Notes: a model not told the origin generated them from the letters alone. A stretch of 64,000 bases of DNA from Leuctra nigra (GCA_934045905.1 OW203768.1:13792316-13856315), one strand, 5' to 3'; counted from the first letter of the stretch, positions 26,372 through 37,745 are shown. Made by a program: numbers and translations.

Positions 26372-29300
26372 GCTTTATTTCCACAAATGTAGTATTACAT
26401 AATACATAAAGACCCTCCAATGGGGGTGTATGGAAAGTGTAAACGTTTTAAGTCTATGGCAAACACAAAATGTCATTGTCACACCACAAATGTACAATTA
26501 AGAGAGAATAATACAAGATACAATATAAAATATAAATTATAAATAAATAAATTATAAATACCAGGAATTAAAAGTACATGTTATGATAACACAAAGACGT
26601 GGTTATAATTATAAAATACAGAGTGCAAATACAGAGTGCAATTCAGGAAAATCTAAAATCTAAAAATCTGAAAATACCACTAATGATATTCCAATATGTT
26701 TTTTCAAATGTTATTCCAATGCAGAATCCTCGAGAAAATCTTTGATTGAATAATAGGCCTTAGCAATCCCCCTTTATGGGGATTGTAACCAACATGCCTC
26801 TCTGGCGCTTTTTAGGCTGTAACAAACAACTAAAACCTTCAAGCAGAATGAACATCTCCTCAATAGCTAGTGTAATTAATTATGTTACCTTTTTAGTTTT
26901 TCGTGCTGGACAGAGATAATAAATAAATTTATGCACTTGATCGACCAGTGAAAGTTCTAGACTGTTAATAAACGACAGCCACTTCTTATCTACATTATGT
27001 AAACCACATGACCTGTTCTAATCTACATACCTTGGTTCATGGCCTGAGTGATGGGACAATGTTTGTGCGCCAACAGAAGTGTCTTGAGCTGCGCCACTTC
27101 AGCACGCAGCGCCGTCACCTCGCCTTGCAGCTGTTGATTGGTCGCTTGCATCTCGTCCGCACGCCGCTCCAACTCCTGCACCCACGTCTTTCGCTTCTCT
27201 CGGCAGCGCATCGCAGCGGCTCTGAAGTTCAAAGCGGTCATGAGTATCATGCTAGCAGATCAGTTTGTTCGTAATATTCAATACACTGTTGATGGTGATT
27301 GATGAAATAATTTTACATACAGACCTACTTATTTAAAATTCATTATTGTATGCTGATTTGTGACGTCGAGAACTTCTTTAAATTCATCAAAACCATGTGT
27401 AGGTACATTCTGACAAGGCCACAAAAATATTTAAATTCTCAAGATCATATTGTTTAATATAAGCCAAAGGAAATGATAAAGGAAGGTCAGTTCATTCGCC
27501 GCAAGAATGTGAGTTGGTAACTTAGTGTAGATTTGTATACACTCGGCATAGGGTGAAGCCTGGTGAAGTTCAAAGAAACCAAGTGAATGAAAGTAGAACA
27601 GTCCAAAACGCTCCGTTTATCGCGTTGATAAGCGAGCCTTTGTATTGATGCGATTTGATATGCGTTTGCAAGTCTCTGCTCTACAGGCTTTGGAACTGAA
27701 GCATCAATATGGCACTGATATAATAGTTGAAATTATTGGCTTAAATTTGCAAACATTTCAAGATTATAGAACAAAATGTCTTTAAAATGGCAATTACGTT
27801 TGACGATAACAGATTAGTCTTAAATGTCAAAAATACCTAACATGTTGGTCCCAATGACCATGCAAAGTTTTAAGTTGATCGGTCCAACGGTTTTAATTGA
27901 AATTTTAAAAATCACAAGATACCTACTAGGTGGTTTAAAATTTTAACCAATGAGAATATTTGGATGAAACTGTAAGATTGGGGACAATGCTGTGGCAATG
28001 ACTTTGCAAAATTTCAAATTGATCGGACCAACCAATCGAAAGATAATTTATTTTAAATTTGAACCCATCACAGGATCCCGTTCAAATACGATCCCAGAGA
28101 CCGCTTAGATTACGTTAGTATGTGTGCAAAATTTCAGATTGATTGGTTGTGCGGTTTGACCTAGGCAGTGCAGGCCAAAAAAGAGAAAAAAAACAGATAG
28201 TGCTATAAGAGTACCTTGGTGACGCTCGCTTAAATACTCCTGTTCAATTTGTAATAAAATTACTTTTTCCAAACTTGTAAATAGCTAAATGTGACTAAAA
28301 ACAACAATATCCAGCCAAACCAGTGCTTAATCATACTTATGTTCAATCACAATCATCTCATCACAATTCATTTCCTGGCGAGAGTCTAAATTATTTACAT
28401 TTATAATCAGAATTTCAGACTCCGTAAAGTTGACCACCTGTTCACGAGTGCAGAAGTAATTATAGGATACTCTTTCTACATTTACTTAAATCTTATGAAA
28501 TAATTTCCAAACATCTCAATGGAAGAACGTTTACCTGTTTCTCTCTCTGAACTTGCTCTTGCGGTCGCCGCCCTCCTCCCCGCTGCCGTTGCTCGATTCC
28601 CGCCTGGCCGTCTGAGGGGTGGTGGAAGGGGAGGGAGGCTCCACTCGAACAACAGCTCTTGGCTTAACTTCCTTGGCCTCGGAGCTCGCCGACGGGTTTC
28701 TGCCGTTGTTCGTCAGCGCCTGCTTCAGTTTCTGACGGAAGAAATAAAACGAGTTCAGATCTTGTCAAGGGAAGTGAAATTGTGGAAAAGTTATTTCGGA
28801 AGTGTAGTCAGTTGTACACAAAGGAAACAACTAATTCAATATTGTAATGCCATGTAGAGTTTTATTTTATATTACGTTTACCAACCTAATAGGTATGACC
28901 TTTCTATGATATCAAATATCAGCAATTTCTTACTTTTTAAAATATCAAATGAATACAAACTAGTTGCATATTCTAGAGCTGAATCCATGAATGAAAATGT
29001 TCAATTCGGCATGATTTAATCTGTAAAATCTTACGAAATTAAATATTTATATTGATGGATTCAATTAAAAACCTATGAAGTAGGAAGGCACCAGAAAGAA
29101 AGAACACAAGACTAAGCCTAGCCTTCTACTATACCTACTAGGACAAAACCCGACTCCAATTTTTTCATTTGGTAATAGTTGCTAAATTATTATTTTCATG
29201 GCGTTGATAACAAAACATGATAGCCTATCAGTGTCTCCCCTTATCTACATGCCTTCTGGGCAAATAGGTAAAATTGTTCTTGAACTTGATAAAAATATTC

Positions 29301-32300
29301 GATAGAGATTGAGTCATCAGTAGCCGAGTCGAGTTGACTTGATTAGGAGATTAAGATTAAAATGCAACAAATGCAAAAAATATAGGATTTGAGATAAAGG
29401 TAGGTAGGTACCTAAATTGCATACTTCGAAATGAAGCAATCTCCATCAACAAAAAAAAATGTCATTGCATTGAAAAAATTTGTTTTGTATAAAAAAAATG
29501 TATATTAATCATTTCCACAAGGACTGTAACTTGGAATGTAATGTACAAATGCATTTGTTTCGTTTTGATCCGAATTCCTCAGTTGTTTGGCCAAGATCGT
29601 ACGCCAATCACGAAATTGGACAATTTCTATAAACGAATTGAAAAATATTCTTTTAAAATTTTGAAGCAACAAACAAAATAAAATGTGTGTTTTTATTTGG
29701 CTAACTTATTTATAACCAGTTTCCTGTCTCAACTAAGTCTCACCATTTTCGCTAACGCCAGTCCATTCTCCGGCGTTGGTATCGGCGTGACATCGGGAGG
29801 ACTTGGCTTCTTCTCCTGGACCAGTTGTACCAACTTTCCATCCGGCATTCTCAGAAGCAGTTGCATGGATTGTCCGGCCACGCGAACTGTCTCTTGTTTG
29901 CTCTCAGCCGCTACGCAATATCACACACGATTACAATCCAATTACCTCATTATCATTATCATAATTATTAATTGTTCTCATTACAAGGACGACACTCCTA
30001 TGCAGAACCGACTTGGCTGAAAAAGCCTGGGAGTGCGATTTGACACAAAGCTGGTACATTATCGCGTGAAATGGCACAAAAAAACGAAGTAGTAGGAAGA
30101 AAAAAGGGCACAGAAAATGAGTGAAAATTATCAAGGGTCAGTGGTTAATTTGGGAGCGGACGAGGACGGACGAGTCCCCTCTTTCTTTATGAATAATCTA
30201 CCCCACTTATTTTTCATGTAGGTAAATATAAATTGCTTTGTCAGGCACCAAATTAGTTCCTGAAATTCATAATTTTCCCGGGGCTATGCGCCCCGGGCCC
30301 GCATTTGTTAAATGGCCCTCTCCCCAATTCCCTTATTGTTTCCGCAGGCAAATATGTTTCCCCTGACAATCGCCCAGCATCTGCCCACTTATTATTTTAC
30401 TAACCACTGATAACGGTAGGTACTACAAGGTCTGTAAAAATAAAGTGATTAAGCTCCTGGGCAGCAATAATATCTTCACATTACTGGCCAGTCCACCCCT
30501 TCTCCTTGAAAGGTGTATTAATTAATTTAAAGCTCAAATTGTTCATTACGTTCAGTCGGTCTCCAAAGACATGTGGTTTGGTGCAGTTTTGAGACACAGG
30601 ACATCCAGTTAGGATATCCACGCCGAATTTATTAAAAGTAAAACTACATTTGCCTACGCAGATAGAATAGATGGACAAAACCGATTGGCCGCATCAAAGT
30701 ACGAGTCAACTTACCAACAGTAGCTGGGGCTGCTGGCCGTTTCATTATTGTCGGATGTATCGGTCGTGGCGTGGGAGAGTTGGTAGCAGTGTGAGGTTGG
30801 TTTGTGACCATCGGAAGCTGTATTATACTCGTCTCTGCTGGCACAATGATAGAGGTCGGTCCAGAGCTCAAACCGTTCATGGAATCAGTCGAGACCGAAC
30901 GATTCAGATGTTCATGGCTGAAAAAGAAATAACAGTTTAAAATCTATCGATGAGGTAAGCAATTAATAATTGTCAAGAGTCGGTACAATGAGAGAAAGGA
31001 ACTAGACTTTATGTTATTTAGAAACATTGTGGAGATATCATCGAGCTGCACTGTGTGAATGTGATATCTTGAGACTAAAAGACACACTTCCTTTCTCTCA
31101 TGAAATGGATTTAAACACATAGAGAAATAATAGAAATGAATAAATAAGGGGTTTGAATAATTTTTCAGGGGCCGTGATAGCTGTTAAAGTAATATTAATT
31201 ACTTATGACTTTGTACGTCGGTAGGTACTTATAAGTTTACTTGCCTTGTTTTTCTCTTATTGTGTTCAGTTGTGAAGGAGGTCCCCATCTTGCCATGGTG
31301 ATGGTCATCGCTGTTGTTTGGGAATGGGAACACGTGTGGGGTGTGCAAAGTATCGTCGGTATTGGTGGGGAGGTGTAAGGTGTCACCCTGAAACAGTAAC
31401 ATTAAATATGTACACAAATTTATGTACACAAATATTATGTAAATAAATAAAACTCTAGTTTCTACCGAGAAAAATCTGATCAATTATCATTGAAGGTAAG
31501 CATACTGCATCGTTTTTTTAATAAAATGTCAAGCTGTGGAGAAAATGGACATCTGAATTAAAATAATTAATGCACAGGTATTAATAATCTCTTACGTATT
31601 GTGAATGATGTCCTGCTTTGCCGGACTCAACTGCCTTCCTGAACGTCTCGTCGAAAGGATTGATTTGCAAGTCTTGGAACAAACCCACTTCTTCGCAGTT
31701 TCGAATGAAGCGAGTGGGCGTTGGCGTTTGGTCAGCTAAAATGATAAAAAAAAATATACGGAATTATTAACGCGGTTAGTAATTAACACTAATAATTAAT
31801 TAGGTACGTTTCTAACGACAATTTTGAAACACTTACCAACAAATGTATTCATCTTTAGGCCATTTCCTAGGTTGAGAATCATGTCATGCTTTTTCTGGTG
31901 GACCGTCAGATGATCTTCATTCGTGAATCGCTACAAAATAAATAAATCTTTTAGAATAGAGATTGGCAACAGGTAAAATCGGAGTACTAGCAGGATGTAA
32001 GAAATTTTGATAAAAATAAACATTAGGTTGGTAGGTAGGTAAGTAATTCACACTTTTTTTTTTTTTTTTTTTTTTTTATTATCACATATTTATTTACATT
32101 TATAAACACTTAATTCCACACTAGGTAGAGTAAAAATTTCTTATAGGCTAAATACATTTAGTAATGCCGGCTAGCCAGGCCTGTCACATTTGTCTTCCTT
32201 CTCATCCTCCTCCCCTCCTTCCTTTTTTCTTCTTGTTCTTCTTCTCCTTCTTCTTATTCTTCTTCTTCTCCTCCGTCTTTTTCTTCTTCATCCTCATCCT

Positions 32301-35300
32301 CCTCTACTACCTCCACTTTAGTAACTATTTGTTCCCATAATTCTTGATTTTCCCACAAATGTTTCCTTTCAACTTCTTCCCATCTTTCACCTCGTTCCTC
32401 AACATCTCTTTTCACCTGTTCAATCCATCTATCTCTTGGCCTCCCAACTTTTCTTTTACCTTCCACATACTTTCCAAATTCACTTTTGGCTCTTCTACTG
32501 TCTTTCATTCTCTTAAGTTTACCAAACCACCTCAGTCTTTCTCGCCCAATTTTGAACCCAACACTCTCCACACCCATCTTCTTCCTTATCACCATACTTC
32601 TTACATGTTCCTTCATCGATATATTTGCCATTCCTCTCACGAACTTCATCTCTTCTGCTTGTACCATACTCTCCTCCTTCCATCCCAAATTCCACGTCAC
32701 CGCCCCATAACATAATATCGGTAAAAAATATTGCTTGTATAATACTAATTTAAATTTAAGTGGTAAATCCCTATTCCATACTAATTTTCTAACTTTTTGA
32801 TAAAACCCGTCTGCTTTCTGTATTCTTCTTTTAACTTCTTTCGAACACTTTCCGTCTTTTGTAACCAAACTTCCTAGATAACTAAAATCTTCTACTTGTT
32901 TAATATCTTTTCCATCCAATTTCAAACCATTTCTTACAAGCCCATTTTTCTTCTTCTCCAAAACCAAATATTCACTCTTCTCACTACTAATCTTCATTCC
33001 ATATCTTTTTATCACTTCGTTCCACACATCCACTTTCTTCTGTACCAACTCTTCAGTCTCTCCCCAAATTACAACATCATCCGCATATACCCCAGTTTGC
33101 GAATCTAGATCTTCATTTCTTTCCACCTCCCGAATTATATCATCCATTACCATAATGAACAGCAAAGGTGACAACACACTGCCTTGCCTTACTCCTGATC
33201 TCACACTAAACCAGCCCGTTCTTCCTCCCACTGTTTCCACACAACTCTCACATCCAACATACAAACTCTGTACTCTTTCAATCAACTTCTTGTCTATTTC
33301 CCTCTTTTCTAAACTCTCCCACACCCTATCCCTTGGCAAATGATCATACGCTTTTTCAATATCCAGAAACACTAACCATATTTCCTTTCCCATCTCCCAA
33401 TTTCTCTCCATAATGGTCCTTATAGCGAATATAAGGTCTATCGTAGATCTGTTTCTTCTAAATCCATATTGTTCATCTTTCAAATCCTCTTCAACTACAC
33501 TTCGTATCCTCTTCTCTATAATTCGTTCGTATATCTTCGCTCCTTGGCTCATGAGTGTTATCCCTCTATAGTTGCTACATTTCTTGCGATCCCCTTTCTT
33601 AAACAATGGTACAATAACACCTCTCCTCCAATCCCTTGGTACAGTTTTTTGAATCCATGCCGATGCCACAACTCTGTAAAACCACTCCAATCCAGCTTTA
33701 CCACCTGCCTTTATCATTTCCACACTTATCTCATCCACTCCCGGCGATCTTCCATTTTTCATCCCTTTTACTGCCACCTCAACTTCCCCAAACATTACCA
33801 TATCATCTTGACAATTCAATTTATCGCACTCTTCACTTATTTCCTTGTCTTCAGTACCACCTTTGTCATCATTCAATAACTTTGAAAAGTAGTGCTTCCA
33901 CATATCTTGTATTTCCTCCACATCATTTGTAAGGCACCCCCTTTCATTTACCATATAATTAGTTGTTCTATTATCTTGCCTCTTACATTTTACTACAGAA
34001 TATAACATCTTTTTGTTTGCCTCAAAGTCCCTCTCTAGACATTCAACAAATGCGTTCATTGTCTTCGATTTTTCTTCTGAAACCAAAAAGTGAACATATC
34101 TCTTCATCCTTTGATATTTATTTATATTCAATATTGTTCTGCACTCTTCTTTTTTAACCCATGCTTTTCTTTTCTTTCTTACTGCACACTTAATTGCATT
34201 TGTCCACCACGGTGTTTCCTTTCTTCTTCTCAATCCCTTTGTCCTCCCGCATATATTTTCTGTAATAGTCAATATAGCATTTTTAAAACTCATCCATTCC
34301 TCTTCTACCAAATTAAGATCCCCAACTGGCATATTTTCTTCTATTGCCATTTTAAATTCTTTTCTTATTTCATCATTCTGCAATCTCCATACCTTCAATT
34401 TTCTTCTTCTCTTCGCTTTTCTTCTTTCAACACATTTTCTTGGCATTCGTATATCCGCTATTAATAGTCGATGATCACCATCAAACGCCACATGCGGTAC
34501 AACCTTTACATCCAATACCATTTTTCTAAGTGCGTCACTGTATATTATATAATCAATTACCGATTTCGATCTCCCATCCCAACCATACCTCGTGATCATA
34601 TTCTTTTCATTCTTCTCAAACATACTATTTCCAATCACCAATCCATTTCTTGCACAAACTTCTAACAAATTTTCTCCTTCCTTATTCCTGGATCCATATC
34701 CATTTTTTCCCAAAACCTTTTCAAATCCTCTTCTTTCTCTTCCAACCTTTGCATTTAAGTCACCCATTACAAATGTACTTTCAAGAGATATATTTTCTTC
34801 TACAAGCTCAAGAAAAGTTTCTTTTTCAGCCATTTTCCTTCCAACTTGAGGTGCATAAACTTGTAAAATTTCTACTAACATTTCTTCGAAAAACAATTTC
34901 AATTTAATTAACCTCTCATTGATGTACTCTACTTGCACAACCTTGCTTTTCATTTCTTGACACAGTATAATTGCAACTCCAAATTTACATTCTTTATCAC
35001 CACACCAATATATACAATAACCATCTCTCAATTCTTTATACCCTTCTCCTCTCCATTTTGTTTCACTCAAACCCAACACATGCATCTTTCTCTCTTTCAT
35101 TTCATCAATCACTTCTTCTATTTTCCCATTTAACGTGACAATATTTATTGTTCCCATCCTTATAACTTCTCTTCTTCTATATCTGTAACCTCCACCTTCC
35201 CTATTAGTCTTGCTTTTCTTCACATACTTCATCATTCTCCTTCCTATAATATTATCCTTGAAACCCAACTTGTCCGAAAACCCCGCTTCGACTGAGTCCA

Positions 35301-37412
35301 AACATTCTTCTTGTTAATAACAACCTTCTCCTCAACCCTCATTTTCAATTTTCTTCCAACTTCTCGGGCCCACTTCCTTCTATCCATCAAGAATCCTGGT
35401 GTGTATTCCAATTCAATATATTCCACCTCTTTCTCTTTCGCCATCTTCTTCAACCCTTCATTCAAAGTTACTGAGTAATTACTTAGTAAACCCACAATAC
35501 CTATTTTTATCTTTGGACCAAAAAAGGTTGTAGAGACTTGCATCAAATCCTCAAAATCTTTCATTATCTCGTCTTTATCCAACCGATTCCAAACTTCCCT
35601 ATTTCCCACTTGAAAAATTACTTTCTTCAGCCCACTATGTTTTGCATAACATCCATCTTCAATTCTTGCAGTAATTTCCCTGATTTTTATTCCAGGCTCC
35701 CTTCTCACATGACATCCCTCACCCAACGCGAAAAACCCAGGCTTCACTGCCACTCACATCTCCCATCAATAAAATTGTATCTTCCAATGCTCTATTCTCT
35801 TCAAACGACTTTTGATTATCATCACTCCTCTTCAAATGACTCTTCTCGGACTTCTCTTCATAATCTTGATCATCTTTTTCCTGAGTATCGTTCTCAATCA
35901 TCATGTTATTTTCTTCTTCATTTTTGTTCTCTTGTTCTGCTTTCCTTTTCTGCACTTTCTTCTGTTTCTGTCGCTGTTCTTGCTGATGTTTATCTTGCTT
36001 ATGCAATGATTCACACGACGAACTTACTTCTTGAACATTGCTTTGTGGTTGGTTTTCTTTATGCACGTTCAATTGAATACTCGTTTCACTGCTTCCGCCT
36101 GTTGTCAAGATCTCTGCCATCTCCACATAATGTTTTTTATGATTATCATTGACTGTATTCATTAACTGTTCTAACCTATTTGTAATATCTTGCCACTTGC
36201 CAACAAACTTTGCTCTCTCCCCCATTTGTTCTTGGCACTCTCGATCTCTTTCCTGAATATTATCTAATCTATCAGTCCGTCTCTCCTCTTCTAACCTAAT
36301 CAATTCGTTTACATACCATATACTTCTCTTCACCATTTTCTCTTCCCATACATTTCTATCCAATACACTTTTCTTTATTCTTTTCAACTCTTCTTTGCAT
36401 TCACTTTCCCAAACCATTCTTTCAGCAAACATGTCAATTGAGTCATTATCTGCTTGTTCATGTATTTGTTTAATACCAGCAACTTCTTTCTTCCACTCTT
36501 CATGTACTATTTCCTGTTTTATCTTCATATCGGATATTTCTTCCTTCAATTCCCGTACCTCCATCATGAGTCTTTCAACCAAGCTGACCTCACCTTCATT
36601 TACACTCCTCTTCATCTTGGATCTCAAATGCATCAACAATTTTTTTTTTTCTTCACTTTAAACACCTTGGTTTAAAAAGTTAAATGTAGTTTTTGACCCG
36701 CAGTGAAATTTTACCCCATGTCACCGTGACAAATCTCTCTTCCTTTTTCCAATCCCGAACCACAGCAAAACCAAACTTAAATCTCGATATTTATCAATAT
36801 TCTACGTATTATTTACGAACCCTTTTGCTTTTTATGACCTTCCAGCACGTCTCCACTCAATACCTTCACTTTTCAGCCAAACACATTCCTATTTCACAGT
36901 AAAATTAATTTTTAAATCGGACGATCTTATCTCCCTTTACAATAAGTTCACGGCCTTCGTGAACTTTCACGAACTTTTTTGAACTTTTACACGAATATTT
37001 ATATTTCAACCTTCCGATCGAGTCGTACTTTGCAAATGAGCATGAACTAGAAAAATATCAATGACTCAATGTTAACTAAGAAGTTGCAATTGCCCAATCG
37101 ATTTAGAAAGGAAGTACCTAGGTAAGTACGATTGGAAAGGGCCGAATGAACCCTACTTGACAACTAGTAGAATAGCAAGTGCACTTAAAAGTGAAGTCAC
37201 TACTACAGTAATATTAGATAGTACCTACACATACCTAGTAGGTACTAGTCTAGTAGATAGGTAGGTAGTACCTACTACTACCAAACTGGGTGACTACTTT
37301 GCAAGATGGACCTGCTAAGATCAAAGTATGACATTTCATTTTTTAGGTTAATACTAACCATATTACAACCATCCGTCAAGCAGGCGAAAGGTTTCTCATT
37401 TTCTCCCATAAT
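23532..37412 (-). CDS. Atf-2: ATF-2 orthologue (cAMP/stress-response bZIP factor), eight coding exons
   Basis: Exons: 37412-37359 (ATG at 37409), 31930-31837, 31735-31596, 31387-31245, 30917-30715, 29910-29744, 28731-28535, 27221-27031 and 24157-23532; the first starts with three non-coding bases, and the last contains TGA. All phases agree and give 603 residues. Landmarks match vertebrate ATF2: a C2H2 finger (KPFACLTDGC, RFTNEDHLTVHQKKH), the transactivation segment ADQTPTPTRFIRNCEEVGLF whose TP threonines are the p38/JNK sites, KLKQAL before the bZIP, the basic region RERNRAAAMRCREKRK (about 329-344) and a leucine zipper up to LLLAHKHCPIT. It is a nuclear factor binding CRE sites as homo- or heterodimer. 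The C-terminal exon is Ser/Pro-rich and ends acidic. One intron uses a GC donor. The count is nine coding segments if the short first one is included. Confidence 0.92.
24314..24461. repeat. Hairpin: 63-bp inverted repeat, 22-bp loop
   Basis: Arms 24314-24376 and 24399-24461 are close reverse complements (GTACAGTATTGG... / ...CCAATACTGTAC). It lies in the last ATF-2 intron, immediately left of a separate TIR element. Foldback/MITE-like; no target duplication recognised. Confidence 0.8.
24466..24602. mobile_element. 137-bp MITE with about 47-bp TIRs
   Basis: Ends GGGGGGTT and AACCCCCC, continuing into matching arms with CCTTGTCGTCTCGT and CCGTATCAA. No coding capacity. Short CAG sequences flank both sides, a possible 3-bp target duplication. 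Confidence 0.75.
24846..25535. mobile_element. 690-bp TIR element with TA target sites and internal CGTCTTATACACG copies
   Basis: TIR of about 26 bp beginning CCGTATTAACTCGTGTATAA, each end flanked by TA (24844-24845, 25536-25537). GCGTCTTATACACG recurs internally at about 24907, 25439, 25493 and 25511, so the right end has stacked terminal motifs. No transposase; Tc1/mariner-type target preference. Confidence 0.75.
25738..25950. repeat. Diverged relative of the 210-bp MITE family
   Basis: Shares ordered pieces (tgatggtcatg, ttattatc, tcacctactagag) with the MITEs at 40208-40422 and 54779-54987, but the terminal repeats are not recognisable. Tentative. Confidence 0.35.
26325..26372. repeat. 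(AAT)n tract with AAGCTTTATTT edge
   Basis: About 15 AAT units followed by AAGCTTTATTTCCACAAATG. Read on the minus strand this is an AATAAA-containing 3' end with an (ATT)n tail, so it probably marks another retroelement terminus in the last ATF-2 intron. Confidence 0.6.
27610..28232 (+). repeat. Interspersed element with GCGAGCG end, copy 2
   Basis: Begins ACGCTCCGTTTATCGCGTTGATAAGCGAGC and ends GGTGACGCTCGCTT. The interior matches copies 1 and 3 (AAATTTGAACC.ATCA, GTGTGCAAAATTTCAG.TTGATTGG). It lies in an ATF-2 intron. No ORF. Confidence 0.6.
28732..29743. other. ATF-2 intron
   Basis: AT-rich intron. Nothing beyond short poly(A) runs is recognised. Confidence 0.7.
30138..30411. mobile_element. 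Possible hAT-like MITE
   Basis: Short TIRs TCAGTGGTTA and TAACCACTGA frame about 274 bp with no ORF. No 8-bp target duplication is visible, so this is weak. Lies in an ATF-2 intron. Confidence 0.35.
32254..35301 (-). CDS. LINE ORF2: APE endonuclease plus reverse transcriptase
   Basis: Open for 1015 residues. The endonuclease has SETKW (about 80), FVMGDLNAKVG and FDGDHRLLIADI, the metal and catalytic residues of the AP-endonuclease fold. The reverse transcriptase has FLDIEKAYDHLPRD, GVRQGSVLSPLLF and VYADDVVIWGE with the YADD near 739. The C-terminus carries KVGRPRDRWIEQV, common in such LINEs, and ends in an acidic Glu-rich tail encoded by a GAA-rich stretch. ORF2 lies in the same frame as the first part of ORF1. 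Being open throughout, this copy looks young. Confidence 0.88.
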   Translation of the reverse strand: MDSVEAGFSDKLGFKDNIIGRRMMKYVKKSKTNREGGGYRYRRREVIRMGTINIVTLNGKIEEVIDEMKERKMHVLGLSETKWRGEGYKELRDGYCIYWCGDKECKFGVAIILCQEMKSKVVQVEYINERLIKLKLFFEEMLVEILQVYAPQVGRKMAEKETFLELVEENISLESTFVMGDLNAKVGRERRGFEKVLGKNGYGSRNKEGENLLEVCARNGLVIGNSMFEKNEKNMITRYGWDGRSKSVIDYIIYSDALRKMVLDVKVVPHVAFDGDHRLLIADIRMPRKCVERRKAKRRRKLKVWRLQNDEIRKEFKMAIEENMPVGDLNLVEEEWMSFKNAILTITENICGRTKGLRRRKETPWWTNAIKCAVRKKRKAWVKKEECRTILNINKYQRMKRYVHFLVSEEKSKTMNAFVECLERDFEANKKMLYSVVKCKRQDNRTTNYMVNERGCLTNDVEEIQDMWKHYFSKLLNDDKGGTEDKEISEECDKLNCQDDMVMFGEVEVAVKGMKNGRSPGVDEISVEMIKAGGKAGLEWFYRVVASAWIQKTVPRDWRRGVIVPLFKKGDRKKCSNYRGITLMSQGAKIYERIIEKRIRSVVEEDLKDEQYGFRRNRSTIDLIFAIRTIMERNWEMGKEIWLVFLDIEKAYDHLPRDRVWESLEKREIDKKLIERVQSLYVGCESCVETVGGRTGWFSVRSGVRQGSVLSPLLFIMVMDDIIREVERNEDLDSQTGVYADDVVIWGETEELVQKKVDVWNEVIKRYGMKISSEKSEYLVLEKKKNGLVRNGLKLDGKDIKQVEDFSYLGSLVTKDGKCSKEVKRRIQKADGFYQKVRKLVWNRDLPLKFKLVLYKQYFLPILCYGAVTWNLGWKEESMVQAEEMKFVRGMANISMKEHVRSMVIRKKMGVESVGFKIGRERLRWFGKLKRMKDSRRAKSEFGKYVEGKRKVGRPRDRWIEQVKRDVEERGERWEEVERKHLWENQELWEQIVTKVEVVEEDEDEEEKDGGEEEE
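35244..35753 (-). CDS. LINE ORF1 C-terminal part, SGNH-esterase-like
   Basis: 169 codons overlapping the end of the coiled-coil ORF by about 35 nt in another frame and the start of ORF2 by 58 nt. The order of motifs resembles the SGNH/GDSL-type esterase domain known from CR1-clade ORF1 proteins: a GD- block lies at the end of the upstream frame (TILLMGDVSGSE), then KKVIFQVGNREVW in the position of the usual GxND block, and GFLMDRRKWAREVGRKL in place of the DxxH block. The expected Asn-Asp and His residues are not obvious, so enzymatic activity is doubtful. Probably one ORF1 broken by a frameshift near 35740. Confidence 0.55.
   Translation of the reverse strand: MAVKPGFFALGEGCHVRREPGIKIREITARIEDGCYAKHSGLKKVIFQVGNREVWNRLDKDEIMKDFEDLMQVSTTFFGPKIKIGIVGLLSNYSVTLNEGLKKMAKEKEVEYIELEYTPGFLMDRRKWAREVGRKLKMRVEEKVVINKKNVWTQSKRGFRTSWVSRIIL
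35719..36639 (-). CDS. LINE ORF1 N-terminal part, coiled-coil protein
   Basis: 306 codons, strongly charged, rich in Glu, Lys and Gln. Heptad-like segments near residues 18-60 (LVERLMMEVRELKEEIS) and 85-165 fit the coiled-coil trimerisation region of LINE RNA-binding ORF1 proteins. A Gln-rich and acidic linker (KQDKHQQEQRQKQKK) precedes the GD-containing block where the frame runs out. It continues in the next frame at 35753-35244. Confidence 0.7.
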   Translation of the reverse strand: MLMHLRSKMKRSVNEGEVSLVERLMMEVRELKEEISDMKIKQEIVHEEWKKEVAGIKQIHEQADNDSIDMFAERMVWESECKEELKRIKKSVLDRNVWEEKMVKRSIWYVNELIRLEEERRTDRLDNIQERDRECQEQMGERAKFVGKWQDITNRLEQLMNTVNDNHKKHYVEMAEILTTGGSSETSIQLNVHKENQPQSNVQEVSSSCESLHKQDKHQQEQRQKQKKVQKRKAEQENKNEEENNMMIENDTQEKDDQDYEEKSEKSHLKRSDDNQKSFEENRALEDTILLMGDVSGSEAWVFRVG

Positions 37413-37612
37413 CTGAAAAATAGTATCACATTTGTATTTAATTCAGATAGTAACACATTTTAGTGTGAAATCATTTCTTACTGTCCCAATGCTGATCTAG
37501 GACAAACCAAGTCAACAGAAACCTTCAAACAGGTGCCTTTAATATGATTTCCTTTCTTTCAAGGGCATAGTTGATCACAAATAACATTTCCATAAAACCG
37601 TATTGTATTTAC

Positions 37613-37745
37613 CTTTATATCCTAGCAAACACGAACAACAGTAAAAGTAATAGAAACATGTAAAAACTATCCGAAAAATAAAACTTGTCAGCCGCGGAGT
37701 GCCTGTCAAACTTCACTTCACGTATTTGGTCACGTGACAACAAAG
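37613..37745 (-). promoter_or_regulatory. Probable ATF-2 promoter and non-coding first exon
   Basis: On the minus strand a non-coding exon could end at 37613 with donor AAAG|GTAAAT, about 200 bp upstream of the acceptor at 37412 that precedes the ATG exon. A palindromic E-box GTCACGTGAC lies at 37729-37738, and the surrounding 37685-37745 is less AT-rich. Inferred from splice sites and composition only. Confidence 0.4.

Larger units (their letters stand above)
32057..36950 (-). mobile_element. Nearly full-length APE-type LINE in ATF-2 intron 1
   Basis: Read on the minus strand: 5' leader, ORF1 in two overlapping frames (36639-35719 and 35753-35244), ORF2 (35301-32254), a 3' UTR of about 175 bp and a poly(A) tail of about 22 nt (T run at 32057-32078). 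The 5' end is set only approximately. Same orientation as ATF-2. Clade is RTE/CR1-like but not assigned; no target duplication could be fixed. Confidence 0.8.

Noticed and set aside
28519..28857. Plus-strand 112-residue ORF
   Set aside because: Antisense to the ATF-2 exon at 28535-28731 that supplies the start of the bZIP basic region.
32344..35133. Many plus-strand ORFs across the LINE
   Set aside because: Antisense shadows of ORF2, which has full catalytic motifs on the minus strand.
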